In this document: positions 34,970 through 44,528 of the stretch, one piece after another
Layout: every line of letters begins with the position of its first letter
How positions within the stretch are numbered: the first letter of the stretch is position 1
Assembly (NCBI RefSeq): GCF_003353175.1
Contig: NZ_QHKS01000001.1
Coordinates: 372,001-436,000 of the forward strand
Source: Paraburkholderia lacunae
Lineage (GTDB): Bacteria; Pseudomonadota; Gammaproteobacteria; Burkholderiales; Burkholderiaceae
Direction: 5' to 3'
Length of the DNA stretch: 64,000 bases
Made by a program: the position numbers and the translations under genes
The notes under the pieces: generated by a model
Told to the model about the DNA's origin: nothing
Database searches by the model: none
The model's input: only the letters and a program-made list of their open reading frames with translations

Positions 34970-35359
34970 GAAAGGCCGATAGCTTGTGGAAAAGAAAAAC
35001 CGTGAAGGTTGAGCCGAGGGGCGGTTCTGCAGGAGAGATGCCGGCGCGCCCGGAAGTGTACGCTTCGATGGCCGGGGCGCGAGTCGGTTCAACCTGCTTT
35101 GTCATGCGCGCCTGTTCGAACTGATGCGAGCCGCCGCGCACACTGCCTGAGAGCCCGACCGAGCATCCAGCGTCGAGATGACTGGCGAGCCGTTGAAGCC
35201 GACATCCGCGTCAAACTGTCGCATGCCTGTGACAGCTGGAACCTTCTCTAATGTGACAAATAGTCATCATCACCCTTCGATGATAGAATGCTGCGTCGCC
35301 GCAGCGCCGTCTGCCCTTCACACCGAGCCGCTCGAAGTTCGGTCAGGTCCCCGATTTTG

Positions 35360-36091
35360 ATGGAGTTACGCGTGTCTTCAAGACGCATTTTCCGCCCGTT
35401 GCTTGCCCTTCTGCTGATCGGCGCCGCGGGTGTCTATAGCGCTGCGAAAGCGCAGACTCAACCGAAGGCCCCCGATACGATGGAAGCGCGCGTGCAAGGT
35501 TGCACGGCCTGCCATGGCTCGCACGGCCAAGGTACTGACAACGACTACTTCCCCCGGCTGGCGGGCAAGCCTGCCGACTATCTGTACAACCAGTTGCAGA
35601 ACTTCCGTGAAGGGCGCCGCAAGTACCCGCCGATGAACTACCTCGTCACGTATCTCTCGGACGACTACCTCCATCAGATCGCTACGTACTTCTCGCAACA
35701 ACGTCCGCCGTATCCGGCGCCGGCCAAGCCGACGGTGTCGCCGGCCACGCTCGCGCGCGGCCAGCAGATCGTGCTGAACGGCGATGCGTCGAAGCAGATT
35801 CCGGCTTGCGCGGCTTGCCACGGCAAGAGCCTCACGGGTATGCAACCGGCTATCCCGGGTCTGGTCGGCCTGCACGCCGACTACATGAGCGCGCAGCTGG
35901 GCGCATGGCGCTCGGGTTCGCGTCACGCCATCGCACCGGATTGCATGCACACCATCGCCACCCGTCTGACCGACGAAGACGTGAACGCCGTCGCTGCATG
36001 GCTTGCCACGCAAACGGCTCCGCAAAACCCCGTGCCGGCTCCGGCCCGCTCGATGAAGACTCCGCTTGCCTGCGGCAGCGAACCGCAATAA
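35360..36091 (+). CDS. Diheme cytochrome c (c4-like)
   Basis: A 243-aa periplasmic electron carrier. A signal peptide (ending AAKAQ) is followed by two cytochrome c domains with heme motifs CTACH (near residue 51) and CAACH (near residue 154). Axial Met candidates lie in KYPPMNYL and DCMHT-type segments. Cytochrome c4-like proteins pass electrons to terminal oxidases or accept them from dehydrogenases. The gene lies 21 bp before a triheme cytochrome c gene, so they form an operon. Confidence 0.9.
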   Translation: MELRVSSRRIFRPLLALLLIGAAGVYSAAKAQTQPKAPDTMEARVQGCTACHGSHGQGTDNDYFPRLAGKPADYLYNQLQNFREGRRKYPPMNYLVTYLSDDYLHQIATYFSQQRPPYPAPAKPTVSPATLARGQQIVLNGDASKQIPACAACHGKSLTGMQPAIPGLVGLHADYMSAQLGAWRSGSRHAIAPDCMHTIATRLTDEDVNAVAAWLATQTAPQNPVPAPARSMKTPLACGSEPQ

Positions 36092-36112
36092 GGCACCGGG
36101 AGAGACACTCAA

Positions 36113-37411
36113 ATGAAACGCAAGTCTTTGTTCGCCCTCTCGGCAGTCGTCGTCGTTGCGGCTGCCGCACTCGTTCCCGTCCTGTGGTCGGGCGGCGACA
36201 ACCTGCATAACGGCACGGCTGTGGCGGCAACGCCCGCCGACCAGGCTGCATTGATCAAGAAGGGCGAGTACCTCGCCCGCGCCGGCGACTGTATCGCCTG
36301 CCACACGGTGCGCGGCGGCAAGCAGTTCGCCGGCGGCCTGCCGATGGCCACGCCGTTCGGCACGCTGTTCACGCCGAACATCACGCCTGACGACCAGTAC
36401 GGTATCGGCAAGTGGACGCAGGACGACTTCTATCGCGCGATGCACACCGGCCGTTCGAAAGACGGCAGCCTGTTGTACCCGGCCTTCCCGTTCACGAGCT
36501 ATTCGAAAGTCACGCGCGCCGACTCGGACGCGATCTACGCGTACCTGCGCTCGGTGACGCCGGTCAACGTGGCGAGCCGTCCGCACGAACTGAAGTTCCC
36601 GTTCAACAACCGCAACCTGCTGATCGGCTGGCGCACGCTGTTCTTCCGTGAAGGCGAGTTCAAGGCCGACCCGACCAAGTCGGTCGAGTGGAACCGCGGC
36701 GCGTACCTGATCGAAGGCCTTGGTCACTGCGGAATGTGCCACACGTCGATCAACGCGATGGGCGGTCCGGTCAATTCGGCTGCGTTCGCCGGCGGTCTGA
36801 TTCCGCTGCAGAACTGGTACGCCCCCTCGTTGACGTCGAACAAGGAAGCTGGCCTCGGCGACTGGGAAACCAAAGACATCGCCAATCTGCTGAAGACCGG
36901 TGTGTCGAACCGCGGCGCGGTGTTCGGTCCGATGGCTGAAGTGGTTCACAACAGCCTGCAGTACATGTCGGACGAAGACATCAACGCCATGTCGACGTAT
37001 CTGAAGACGATTCCGCAAAAGAGCGAGGCGCCGGAAGCGCTGCAACTCGAAACGTCGGAAAAGTTTGGCGGCGAACTGTTGAAGCAAGGTCAGAAGATCT
37101 ACGGCGACAACTGCGCGAAGTGTCACGCGGACAATGGCCTCGGCATGCCGCCGGCCTTCCCGCCGCTCGCGAACAACCAGTCGATCCAGATGCCGTCGGC
37201 GGTCAACCCGATCCGTATGGTGTTGAACGGCGGTTATCCGCCGAGCACGGATGCCAATCCGCATCCGTACGGCATGCCGCCGTTCGCTCAAGCGCTGTCG
37301 AATCAGGAAGTGGCGGCCGTTGTGACGTACATCCGGATGTCGTGGGGCAACCACGGTACCGCTGTGTCGCCGCAGCAAGTGTCCGATCTGCGTTCGGCGC
37401 CGCTCGACTAA
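36113..37411 (+). CDS. Triheme cytochrome c (dehydrogenase subunit type)
   Basis: A 432-aa exported protein with a leader (SAVVVVAAAALVPVLW) and three heme motifs: CIACH (near residue 62), CGMCH (near 206) and CAKCH (near 336). The order and sequence match the cytochrome subunits of alcohol or gluconate-type membrane dehydrogenases, which take electrons from a catalytic subunit and reduce ubiquinone. No such dehydrogenase gene is adjacent. With the upstream c4-like protein it probably forms an electron-transfer pair; the donor is unknown. A very strong terminator follows. Confidence 0.88.
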   Translation: MKRKSLFALSAVVVVAAAALVPVLWSGGDNLHNGTAVAATPADQAALIKKGEYLARAGDCIACHTVRGGKQFAGGLPMATPFGTLFTPNITPDDQYGIGKWTQDDFYRAMHTGRSKDGSLLYPAFPFTSYSKVTRADSDAIYAYLRSVTPVNVASRPHELKFPFNNRNLLIGWRTLFFREGEFKADPTKSVEWNRGAYLIEGLGHCGMCHTSINAMGGPVNSAAFAGGLIPLQNWYAPSLTSNKEAGLGDWETKDIANLLKTGVSNRGAVFGPMAEVVHNSLQYMSDEDINAMSTYLKTIPQKSEAPEALQLETSEKFGGELLKQGQKIYGDNCAKCHADNGLGMPPAFPPLANNQSIQMPSAVNPIRMVLNGGYPPSTDANPHPYGMPPFAQALSNQEVAAVVTYIRMSWGNHGTAVSPQQVSDLRSAPLD

Positions 37412-37430
37412 GCAGCGTTAGATGCACCCG

Positions 37431-37473
37431 GGGCGCGGCCAGCGGAATAACGCGGCCGCGCCCTTCGTTTTTT
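37431..37473 (+). terminator. Terminator of the cytochrome operon
   Basis: GGGCGCGGCC (37431-37440) pairs perfectly with GGCCGCGCCC (37454-37463), followed by TTCGTTTTTT. Confidence 0.88.
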
Positions 37474-37543
37474 CAGGACCGGTATCATGTGGGCGCATTG
37501 GGTCCGCATTTGCCTTTATGATGCCGCGCAGGAGGAAAGAGCC

Positions 37544-38164
37544 GTGCATGTCGGTGAGCGTTTCAACAGCATTACCCACCTCGTCGGCGCCGTGCTGTCG
37601 GTGGCTGGGCTTGCAGCGCTCGTCACGATGGGCGCGCTCGACGGCGACGCGTACAAGGTGGTCAGTTTCAGTGTCTACGGTGCAATGCTGTTCGTGCTGT
37701 ATGCTATCTCGACGCTTTACCACAGCGTACGCAACCCGCGCGTGAAAGCCGTTCTGCAAAAATGCGACCATTCGGCGATCTACCTGCTGATCGCCGGCAG
37801 CTACACGCCGTTCACGCTAGTCACATTGCGCGGACCGTGGGGCTGGTCGCTATTCGGCGTCAGCTGGGGGCTTGCCGCTCTCGGCATCGTGCAGGAACTG
37901 ACGCTCGGGCGACGCACCCGCAGCGTTTCGATGGTGCTGTATGTCTTGATGGGATGGCTCGCGCTCGTTGCCGTCCGCCCGCTGGTTCACGCCTTACCGG
38001 CAGCGGGTACCGCATGGCTCGTGGCCGGCGGGGTCATCTATAGCGCCGGCATCTACTTCTTCATCAACGACGAGCGCATCCGGCACGGACATGGTATCTG
38101 GCACCTGTTCGTACTGGCGGGCAGTCTGTGTCAATTCGTCAGTGTCGCGCGCTACGTCGCGTGA
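37544..38164 (+). CDS. trhA: Hemolysin III/TrhA-family membrane protein
   Basis: A 206-aa protein with seven membrane segments of the PAQR-like hemolysin III family. Diagnostic residues are ERFNSITHLVGAVLSVAG at the N terminus, STLYHSV, KCDHSAIYLLIAGSYTPFTL and GHGIWHLFVLAGSLCQF near the C terminus; the His and Asp residues form the predicted metal site. The frame is open to 37487, but the GTG at 37544 has GGAGG 8 nt upstream and gives the normal N terminus. Members affect membrane energetics; the name hemolysin is historical. Confidence 0.87.
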   Translation: MHVGERFNSITHLVGAVLSVAGLAALVTMGALDGDAYKVVSFSVYGAMLFVLYAISTLYHSVRNPRVKAVLQKCDHSAIYLLIAGSYTPFTLVTLRGPWGWSLFGVSWGLAALGIVQELTLGRRTRSVSMVLYVLMGWLALVAVRPLVHALPAAGTAWLVAGGVIYSAGIYFFINDERIRHGHGIWHLFVLAGSLCQFVSVARYVA

Positions 38165-38406
38165 CACGCCACGGCGGCGAAATGCAACTTAAGGCCAGTC
38201 AACGTGTCTGCATAGCGCGTTGAAGCATTCGGCACGCGTTTGAGCGTGCCGCCGATTTCTCTGCGACCGGAACCGGGCTTCGGCCTCGAGCGCGCCATGC
38301 GGGCGTGTTCATGCCGTGCTTGTGGCCACTTGGACCCGCTTGGGTCCGCTTGTGGCTGTCTGGGCCCGTTTGTGCCGTTCGCGAAACTGCATTGCAAAGA
38401 GCATTT

Positions 38407-39954
38407 ATGTCTTTTGATTCCCTCGGCTTGTCCGAACCGTTGGTCCGCGCTGTACACGAACTCGGCTACACCACCCCGACTCCGATCCAGACGCAAGCGA
38501 TTCCCGCCGTGCTCAACGGCGGCGATCTGCTGGCCGGCGCTCAGACCGGCACCGGCAAGACCGCCGGCTTCACGCTGCCGATCCTGCAGCGTCTGAACAC
38601 CATGCCCGCCGCCGCCACGGCCGCGGGCAAGCGCGCCGTGCGCGCGCTGATCCTCACGCCGACGCGTGAGCTGGCCGCCCAGGTCGAAGAAAGCGTGCGC
38701 GCCTATGGCAAGTACCTGAAGCTGAAGTCGACCGTGATGTTCGGCGGCGTCGGCATCAATCCGCAGATCGGTGCGCTGCGCAGCGGCGTGGACATCGTCG
38801 TCGCGACGCCCGGCCGTTTGCTCGACCACATGCAGCAGAAGACCATCGACTTGTCGCATCTCGAGATTCTCGTGCTCGACGAAGCCGACCGCATGCTCGA
38901 CATGGGCTTCATCCACGACATCAAGCGCGTGCTCGCGAAGCTGCCGCCGAAGCGTCAGAACCTGCTGTTCTCGGCCACCTTCTCCGACGAGATCAAGGCG
39001 CTCGCCGACAACCTGCTCGACTCGCCGGCGTTAATCGAAGTCGCACGCCGCAACACGACCGCTGAAACGGTCGCGCAAAAGATTCACCCGGTGGATCGCG
39101 ACAAGAAGCGCGAACTGCTCACGCATCTGATCAAGCAGCACAACTGGTTTCAGGTGCTGGTGTTCACGCGCACCAAGCACGGCGCCAACCGCCTTGCCGA
39201 GCAACTGACCAAAGACGGCATCAGCGCGCTGGCGATTCACGGCAACAAGAGCCAGTCGGCCCGTACGCGCGCGCTCGCCGAGTTCAAGGACGGCACGCTG
39301 CAAGTGCTGGTCGCAACCGACATCGCCGCGCGCGGCATCGACATCGACCAACTGCCGCACGTGGTCAACTTCGACCTGCCGAACGTGCCGGAAGACTACG
39401 TACACCGCATCGGCCGCACGGGCCGCGCGGGTGCGACGGGTGAAGCGATCTCGCTCGTGTGCGTCGACGAACTTCAGTTGTTGAAGGACATCGAGAAACT
39501 GATCAAGCGTCCGGTGCCGCAGGAGGTGATCGCGGGCTTCGAGCCGGATCCGAATGCGAAGCCGGAGCCGATTCTGCGCCGCGGTCAGGGGGGCGGCGGC
39601 GGCGGTGGCCGTCAGCCGCGTCAGGGGCAAGGCACGCCGAAACGTGACGGCGCCCGACGCGACGACGCATCGGCGAAACCGGCGCAACGTTCGGGGCAGC
39701 GTCCGGCGAATGGCCAGCAGCAGCCGAAGCCGCAAAATGCGAAGCCCGCGGGCGCCGGCGGCCAGCCGCGCCGGGACGGCAAGCGTCACGACGACAAGCC
39801 GCGCGCAGCATCCCATGAAGGCAGCGCCGCGCAACATGCGCCGCGCAAACCGCAAGGCAGCAATCCGGGCGCCCTGCTGGGCGGCGCTACGAAGCCGCGC
39901 AACGATGTACCGCATGGCGGCCACCCGACGCGCAGCGGCCAGCGCGGCCGCTGA
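38407..39954 (+). CDS. rhlE: DEAD-box ATP-dependent RNA helicase RhlE
   Basis: RhlE unwinds RNA during ribosome assembly and RNA decay. The protein is 515 aa: Q motif ([15 protein letters not shown]), motif I AQTGTGKT, Ia [12 protein letters not shown] motif [12 protein letters not shown] motif LFSATF, and motifs V-VI ([21 protein letters not shown]). The last 120 residues are a basic, disordered tail rich in Arg, Gly, Gln and Pro ([19 protein letters not shown]), typical of RhlE and suited to RNA binding. The start [12 protein letters not shown] follows GAGCATTT-like spacing. The frame upstream to 38305 is open by chance. The 240-bp leader may be a long 5' UTR. Confidence 0.95.
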   Translation: MSFDSLGLSEPLVRAVHELGYTTPTPIQTQAIPAVLNGGDLLAGAQTGTGKTAGFTLPILQRLNTMPAAATAAGKRAVRALILTPTRELAAQVEESVRAYGKYLKLKSTVMFGGVGINPQIGALRSGVDIVVATPGRLLDHMQQKTIDLSHLEILVLDEADRMLDMGFIHDIKRVLAKLPPKRQNLLFSATFSDEIKALADNLLDSPALIEVARRNTTAETVAQKIHPVDRDKKRELLTHLIKQHNWFQVLVFTRTKHGANRLAEQLTKDGISALAIHGNKSQSARTRALAEFKDGTLQVLVATDIAARGIDIDQLPHVVNFDLPNVPEDYVHRIGRTGRAGATGEAISLVCVDELQLLKDIEKLIKRPVPQEVIAGFEPDPNAKPEPILRRGQGGGGGGGRQPRQGQGTPKRDGARRDDASAKPAQRSGQRPANGQQQPKPQNAKPAGAGGQPRRDGKRHDDKPRAASHEGSAAQHAPRKPQGSNPGALLGGATKPRNDVPHGGHPTRSGQRGR

Positions 39955-39995
39955 GATTCCAAGCCGCCGACTAGCTGGGCGCGGGACGTGATTCC

Positions 39996-40520
39996 CTAGC
40001 GCTTAGCCGCAGCGGCAGCTTGCTTCAGGTGCTCGATCTGCCGTTCCCATCGATCGAGCACCGCCCTCCCTTCCCCTTCAAGCTCAAACGTGATGCCGCC
40101 TGTCAGGCGTGCATAACGAACGCTCTGCGCCTCACCGGTATCGATCGAACCGATCAGATATGCGAGGCCACTGTCATCGCCTTTGACGGCCATGAGCGGC
40201 GTCACGCGCAACTGCACCTGATAAAACGCTTCATCGCAGACAAACGTCAGCGCTGCCCGGCCGCTTTGCGCCATCGCACGCACTGCCCGCGCTTGCGGCC
40301 ATAACGCGATGCACAACGTGCGCGAATCGGGCGCATACAACTCGCCGACGCCGAGCAGCGACGTGCGCACATGACCGTTCGTATCGACGGTCAGCAGCGA
40401 AGCGGTGAAGCCTTTCTTGCTCGCGAGCGACGAGCCGTCGAACAGCGTGCGGACAGCGTCGGGCCATTCGTCGAACACGATCAGTTCGAGCGGAGGTTCG
40501 GGTGTAAGTGAATCGCTCAT
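39996..40520 (-). CDS. Pyridoxamine 5'-phosphate oxidase-like protein
   Basis: A 174-aa protein whose core (SLLTVDTNGHVRTSLLGVGE; TLCIALWPQARAVRAMAQSG; RAALTFVCDEAFYQVQLRVT) fits the split-barrel flavin-binding fold of the PNPOx-like superfamily. Motifs of true PdxH are not visible, so the substrate is unknown. The frame is open to 40598, but the ATG at 40518-40520 begins the compact protein. It is convergent with rhlE. Confidence 0.65.
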   Translation of the reverse strand: MSDSLTPEPPLELIVFDEWPDAVRTLFDGSSLASKKGFTASLLTVDTNGHVRTSLLGVGELYAPDSRTLCIALWPQARAVRAMAQSGRAALTFVCDEAFYQVQLRVTPLMAVKGDDSGLAYLIGSIDTGEAQSVRYARLTGGITFELEGEGRAVLDRWERQIEHLKQAAAAAKR

Positions 40521-40575
40521 CGTCTTGATCCGATCAAAGAGAGGGTGACAACGATCAATCATGCCTTGAGAAGCG

Positions 40576-40602
40576 AATGGCCCGCACAAGCGGGCCATTT
40601 TT
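40576..40602. terminator. Strong hairpin between two leftward genes
   Basis: AATGGCCCGC (40576-40585) pairs perfectly with GCGGGCCATT (40590-40599), ACAA loop, then T on the plus side. It lies after the ferritin-like gene on the minus strand, where it is followed only by CGCTTC, so the direction of termination is uncertain. Confidence 0.65.
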
Positions 40603-40635
40603 CGTCATATCGCGAAGCCGCGTCACGCCGGCGGC

Positions 40636-41463
40636 TTAGCGGAAAAACACATGCTGCGTGATTTTCGCAAGCGGGTAATGCACGCCGGGCTGAATCCTGG
40701 CCGGCAGATCGAGCGGCTTGAGCAGCATCTTCACGCACATGTCCGCCGACAGATTGCGGCGCACCAGCGCGTTGATACGCGCCGCGCGCTCACGGTTATA
40801 AGCCGAATCGTGGACACGCTCAGGATAACGAATCGCGAATACATGCCGCAATGCGATCTCCGAGTCTTCGTTCTTGATCTCCATCACGCGGCGCATCAAC
40901 GCGCCGAGCACGGCGAGACGGCCGTTGCCTTCGATCTTGTTGTACTTCTTGAAGTACTTGAAAAAGTGCTTGTAGTGGCGAACTTCGTCGGTACGGATGT
41001 TATCCGTGATCTGCTTGAGCACCGGTTCGTCCGAACATTCGCCGATCGCGCGATACAGCGTAGCCGTGCCGGTTTCCACAACACAGCGCGCCACCATCTC
41101 GAGCGCGCGGGTCTTTTCGAAGTCTTCCACCGAGCAGGTCAGCGAATACTCTTCGAAGAAATTGCGGAACGCCGTATCCCAATCGAACTCCGGCCAGACG
41201 TAAGCGACATACGTCTTGAGCGCCCGGCCGTGCTGCAACTCTTCCGGCTCCCACTCGTTGTTGAGCCAGACCGAGACTTCCGGATCGCCGTCGAAGAAGG
41301 TGCTCAGATTGCTGGTGTAGAGATCCGAGCCGCTTTCGATAAATGAAGCGGCGCACAACAGAAGCAGCAGATCTTCGTTAGCGACCGCTTGCTGGCGATC
41401 TATGCGGGTGAAGTCGATATCCTCGATCCGCCAGGGCATCACATGGTTCAGCTCAGTGTGCAT
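40636..41463 (-). CDS. Ferritin-like diiron domain protein
   Basis: A 275-aa protein that appears to be a four-helix diiron protein. The carboxylate and His ligands are arranged as NEWEPEELQHGRALKTYVAY, E in SVEDFEKTRALEMVARCVVE and IRTDEVRHYKHFFKYFKKYN, i.e. two E-x-x-H type motifs, similar to acyl-ACP desaturase or rubrerythrin-like proteins. The substrate is unknown; fatty-acid modification or oxidative-stress roles are possible. The start MHTELNHVMPWRIEDID at 41463 is preferred over an upstream ATG at 41502. Confidence 0.72.
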   Translation of the reverse strand: MHTELNHVMPWRIEDIDFTRIDRQQAVANEDLLLLLCAASFIESGSDLYTSNLSTFFDGDPEVSVWLNNEWEPEELQHGRALKTYVAYVWPEFDWDTAFRNFFEEYSLTCSVEDFEKTRALEMVARCVVETGTATLYRAIGECSDEPVLKQITDNIRTDEVRHYKHFFKYFKKYNKIEGNGRLAVLGALMRRVMEIKNEDSEIALRHVFAIRYPERVHDSAYNRERAARINALVRRNLSADMCVKMLLKPLDLPARIQPGVHYPLAKITQHVFFR

Positions 41464-41855
41464 TGTGTCTTGCTCCGAAAGCTGTATCGACTCGTGGAGC
41501 ATGCTCGAAACCGCCCGCTCTCGCCAGTGCGGTCCGCCGTGTCAGATACAGCGTCTTGAATTAGAGTTAACCCCTTGTATCTTGCATCTTAGCCGGTGTT
41601 TCGCAACTTTGCAGATAACCCAGCACAGACCATGCCGGATCGCGGCAGTTCCAATTCTTCGGTAGTCGAATTATTCAGTCAGAAATAATCGGCGCGCGGA
41701 CGACGCTAAAAAGCCCGCTCGGGGAGCTGGCTCAGGTGCGGATGCCTTGCGTCGAAGTCAGGCGCGGCAAGGCTCGCGCCGCCACAGGGCGCCGCCGCCA
41801 AAGCGCAGGATCACGCGTGCTGAACTCGTTCGGTGTGACGCACATGCCGCCTGCG
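41464..41855. other. Intergenic region before an MFS pseudogene
   Basis: No gene or clear repeat is seen. It contains the promoter region of the ferritin-like gene and the tail region of the MFS pseudogene. Confidence 0.5.
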
Positions 41856-42362
41856 TCACGCACCGACAACGAGCGACGCGCCCAACAGCATCGCGGCAAT
41901 CAACACGTGGTAAATCGGCGCAAGCTTGTCGCCAGTCAAATGTATAAACGTCTCCACGACTGTCGGGGCAAAGCCGCCGAAGATCGTCACTCCGATGCTG
42001 TAACCGATTGAAAGACCAGTCGAGCGAACTTGCGTCGTGACGATCTCGGACATCAGTGCGATGGCGAGCGTCAACGTCGCCTCGCGGCCTTTGCGGTCGC
42101 CGTAGATGCCCAGCACTACGGTGCCCAATGACCGCATCAGGAACGAGATGCCGACAATGGCGATGGCGAGCAACGTCGAGAGCCACTCGTCCTGCAAAGG
42201 GAAGAACTGTTTCGCCATGATGGTCGCGAAGTAGCCGTAGACCAGAAAGTCGAACCACTCGGGCGCATTGCCGACCGACGACGAAAACACGATGCGCCGC
42301 CCCGTTGCTTTGGAAAGCGGTGCGAGCGTGGAACGCGAGGAGGCTGTCGCGGCTTGCGACAC
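41856..42362 (-). pseudogene. MHS-family MFS transporter with a large internal deletion
   Basis: The frame encodes the N-terminal part of an MHS transporter (NAPEWFDFLVYGYFATIMAK; GTVVLGIYGDRKGREATLTL) and then jumps after AIALM to a segment from near the C-terminal half (SEIVTTQVRSTGLSIGYSIG then VTIFGGFAPTVVETFIHLTG). About 250 residues are missing without a frame change, so at most a fused fragment of about 165 aa is made. The start may be the GTG at 42360-42362; CAGGAG lies upstream. It is a deletion pseudogene. Confidence 0.78.
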
Positions 42363-42582
42363 GGGGGTGATGATGTCTCCTGCCCTGCCTGCGTCTGGTA
42401 TTGAATGCGCTGAGTGCGCTCGCGGCGCGCATTGCCTCGCGCTCGCGCGCAGTTCGTGGCAATCGCGCGCGATGCCTTGTTTTGATCGCCGGGCGGCTCG
42501 CTCCGCCACAACGCTTCATGGATCGCCGGCGCGTACAGCAAAGCGCGGCCGCTCGCGCGGCGCCGCGCTTCGTTTGAACCGG

Positions 42583-44229
42583 TCAGAACCCGGCTGCCAG
42601 CCCGTCGCGACGGCTATCGCTCGCCGCCACATAACCACGCTCCGGATCGTTGCGGTCGAGCTTCCAGATGTACTGGCCGGAGCCGAAGTCCATGTACGGA
42701 TCGTCGATCGACTTGATCGTGTGGCCGAGCTTCTGCAGCGCCTCGGCGGTGTTCGGGTCGAGCGTCGCTTCGATATCGATCGTGAAGTCGCGGTTGACCT
42801 TCCAGCGCGGCGCGTCGCACGCGGCCTGCGGCTGCTGGCCGTAGTCGAGCATCCGCACGATCGATTGCAGATGGCCTTGCGGCTGCATGTCGCCGCCCAT
42901 CACGCCGAAACTCATCACCGCTTCCTGCTTGCCGTCCACCTGTTGCGTGAGGAACGACGGAATGATCGTGTGGAACGGCCGCTTGCCGCCTGCCACCACG
43001 TTCGGCGACTTCGGGTCCATCGAGAAACCGCAGCCGCGGTTCTGCAGCGCGATGCCGCTGTCAGGCACCACGACGCCAGAGCCGAAACCCATGTAGTTCG
43101 ACTGGATGAAGCTGACCATCATGCCGCGTTCGTCAGCCGCCGACATGTAGATCGTGCCGCCGGCCTTCGGCATGCCGAAGTCGAATTGCGTGGCGCGTTT
43201 GGGATCGATCAGCCTGGCGCGCGACGTGAGGTACGCGTCATCGAGCATCTGCGCGGGCGTGACGTCCATCGAACGCGGATCGGCGACGTAGCGATAGACG
43301 TCGGCAAACGCCAGCTTCATCGCTTCGATCTGCAGATGCTGCGACTCGACGTTGTCGACCGTCAGCGCCTTCACATCGAATTTTTCGAGGATGCCGAGCG
43401 CGATCAACGCCGCGATGCCCTGGCCGTTCGGCGGAATCTCGTGCACCGTGTAGCCGCGATAATCCTTGCCGATCGGTTCGACCCAATCCGCGCGGTAGTT
43501 GCGCAGATCATCGACGGTCAGCGCGCCGCCGCCTTCGCGCGCAAATGCGGCAATCCGCTCGGCGATCTCGCCTTCGTAGTACGCGCGCGGGCCTTGCTCG
43601 GCGAGCATGCGCAGCGTCTTCGCGTGGCCGGGAAAGCGCACCAGTTCGCTGACTTCCGGCGCACGGCCACGCGGCATGAAAGTCTGCGCGAAGCCCGGCT
43701 GGTCTTTCAACTCCGGCACCGCCGCCGCCCACTTGTAGCCGACGATGCTCGCCACCGCATGGCCGCGTTCGGCGATGTCAATGGCCGGCTCCATCAGATC
43801 GGCAAACGGCAGCGAGCCGAATTTGTGATGCAGGGCCTCCCAGCCGGCGATCACGCCGGGCACCGTCACCGCGTCCCAGCCGCGCTTGGGCTGTCTTGCG
43901 AGACCGTTTTCCTCGCCGTACTTGCGCTTGAAGTAATCGACATTCCACGCCGCCGGCGCCACGCCCGACGCGTTCAGGCCATGCAGCTTCGTGCCGTCCC
44001 ACACGAGCGCGAACGCGTCGCCGCCCAGGCCGCACGACACGGGCTCGACCACCGTGATGGCGGCAGCCGCCGCGATCGCTGCATCGACAGCATTGCCGCC
44101 TTTCCACAGCATCCGCAACCCGGCTTGTGCGGCGAGCGGATGCGACGTCGAAACGATATTGCGCGCGAATACAGGCAGACGCGGGCTCGAATAGGGGTTT
44201 TGCCAGTTGAAGCCAGTCATGTCGAACAC
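42583..44229 (-). CDS. ggt: Gamma-glutamyltransferase family protein
   Basis: An N-terminal-nucleophile enzyme of 548 aa of the gamma-glutamyltranspeptidase family, which hydrolyses or transfers gamma-glutamyl groups such as that of glutathione. Family marks are GLRMLWKGGNAVDAAIAAAA, VEPVSCGLGGDAFALVWDG, PNGQGIAALIALGIL and FHTIIPSFLT. The autoprocessing Thr is the one in KAGGTIYMSAAD at about residue 355, which becomes the new N terminus of the small subunit. There is no signal peptide, in contrast to periplasmic E. coli Ggt, so the enzyme is probably cytoplasmic, as in the YwrD-type branch. It may begin at the ATG three codons later. It diverges from glpR. Confidence 0.85.
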   Translation of the reverse strand: MFDMTGFNWQNPYSSPRLPVFARNIVSTSHPLAAQAGLRMLWKGGNAVDAAIAAAAAITVVEPVSCGLGGDAFALVWDGTKLHGLNASGVAPAAWNVDYFKRKYGEENGLARQPKRGWDAVTVPGVIAGWEALHHKFGSLPFADLMEPAIDIAERGHAVASIVGYKWAAAVPELKDQPGFAQTFMPRGRAPEVSELVRFPGHAKTLRMLAEQGPRAYYEGEIAERIAAFAREGGGALTVDDLRNYRADWVEPIGKDYRGYTVHEIPPNGQGIAALIALGILEKFDVKALTVDNVESQHLQIEAMKLAFADVYRYVADPRSMDVTPAQMLDDAYLTSRARLIDPKRATQFDFGMPKAGGTIYMSAADERGMMVSFIQSNYMGFGSGVVVPDSGIALQNRGCGFSMDPKSPNVVAGGKRPFHTIIPSFLTQQVDGKQEAVMSFGVMGGDMQPQGHLQSIVRMLDYGQQPQAACDAPRWKVNRDFTIDIEATLDPNTAEALQKLGHTIKSIDDPYMDFGSGQYIWKLDRNDPERGYVAASDSRRDGLAAGF

Positions 44230-44528
44230 TCTCGAAAGCGCGGCCCGGTGCCCTACGGGCGCCGGAAACCATAGGAGAACGGTAAAACTGAGAACCTAGG
44301 ATTGCAGCGCGATCCGGCACAAAAAACAAATTCATTTATCAAATGAATAAATGCGCAGATGATCTGAATGGGATCGGCGCGGATCTCAAGTGTGTCGCAC
44401 AAGTTGGCAGACAAGAGGGGCGAAGGTCTTACAATATCTGACTCCTGTCCACGCATCGATCGCCCTCCGGCAAAGCGGACCGCGCCAGCGGCCGGGCGAC
44501 GCCGCCCCAAACCGACCACCCGAGACAC

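Noticed and set aside
35378..37378. Open frame of 666 codons on the minus strand
   Set aside because: It is antisense to the two cytochrome c genes, whose heme motifs and signal peptides are clear.
38290..38400. Repetitive-looking CTTGGACCCGCTTGGGTCCG leader of rhlE
   Set aside because: There is short inverted and direct repetition, but no match to a known RNA element and no consistent unit; probably an ordinary leader.
42268..44274. Open frame of 668 codons on the plus strand
   Set aside because: It is antisense to the gamma-glutamyltransferase and has shadow-type composition.
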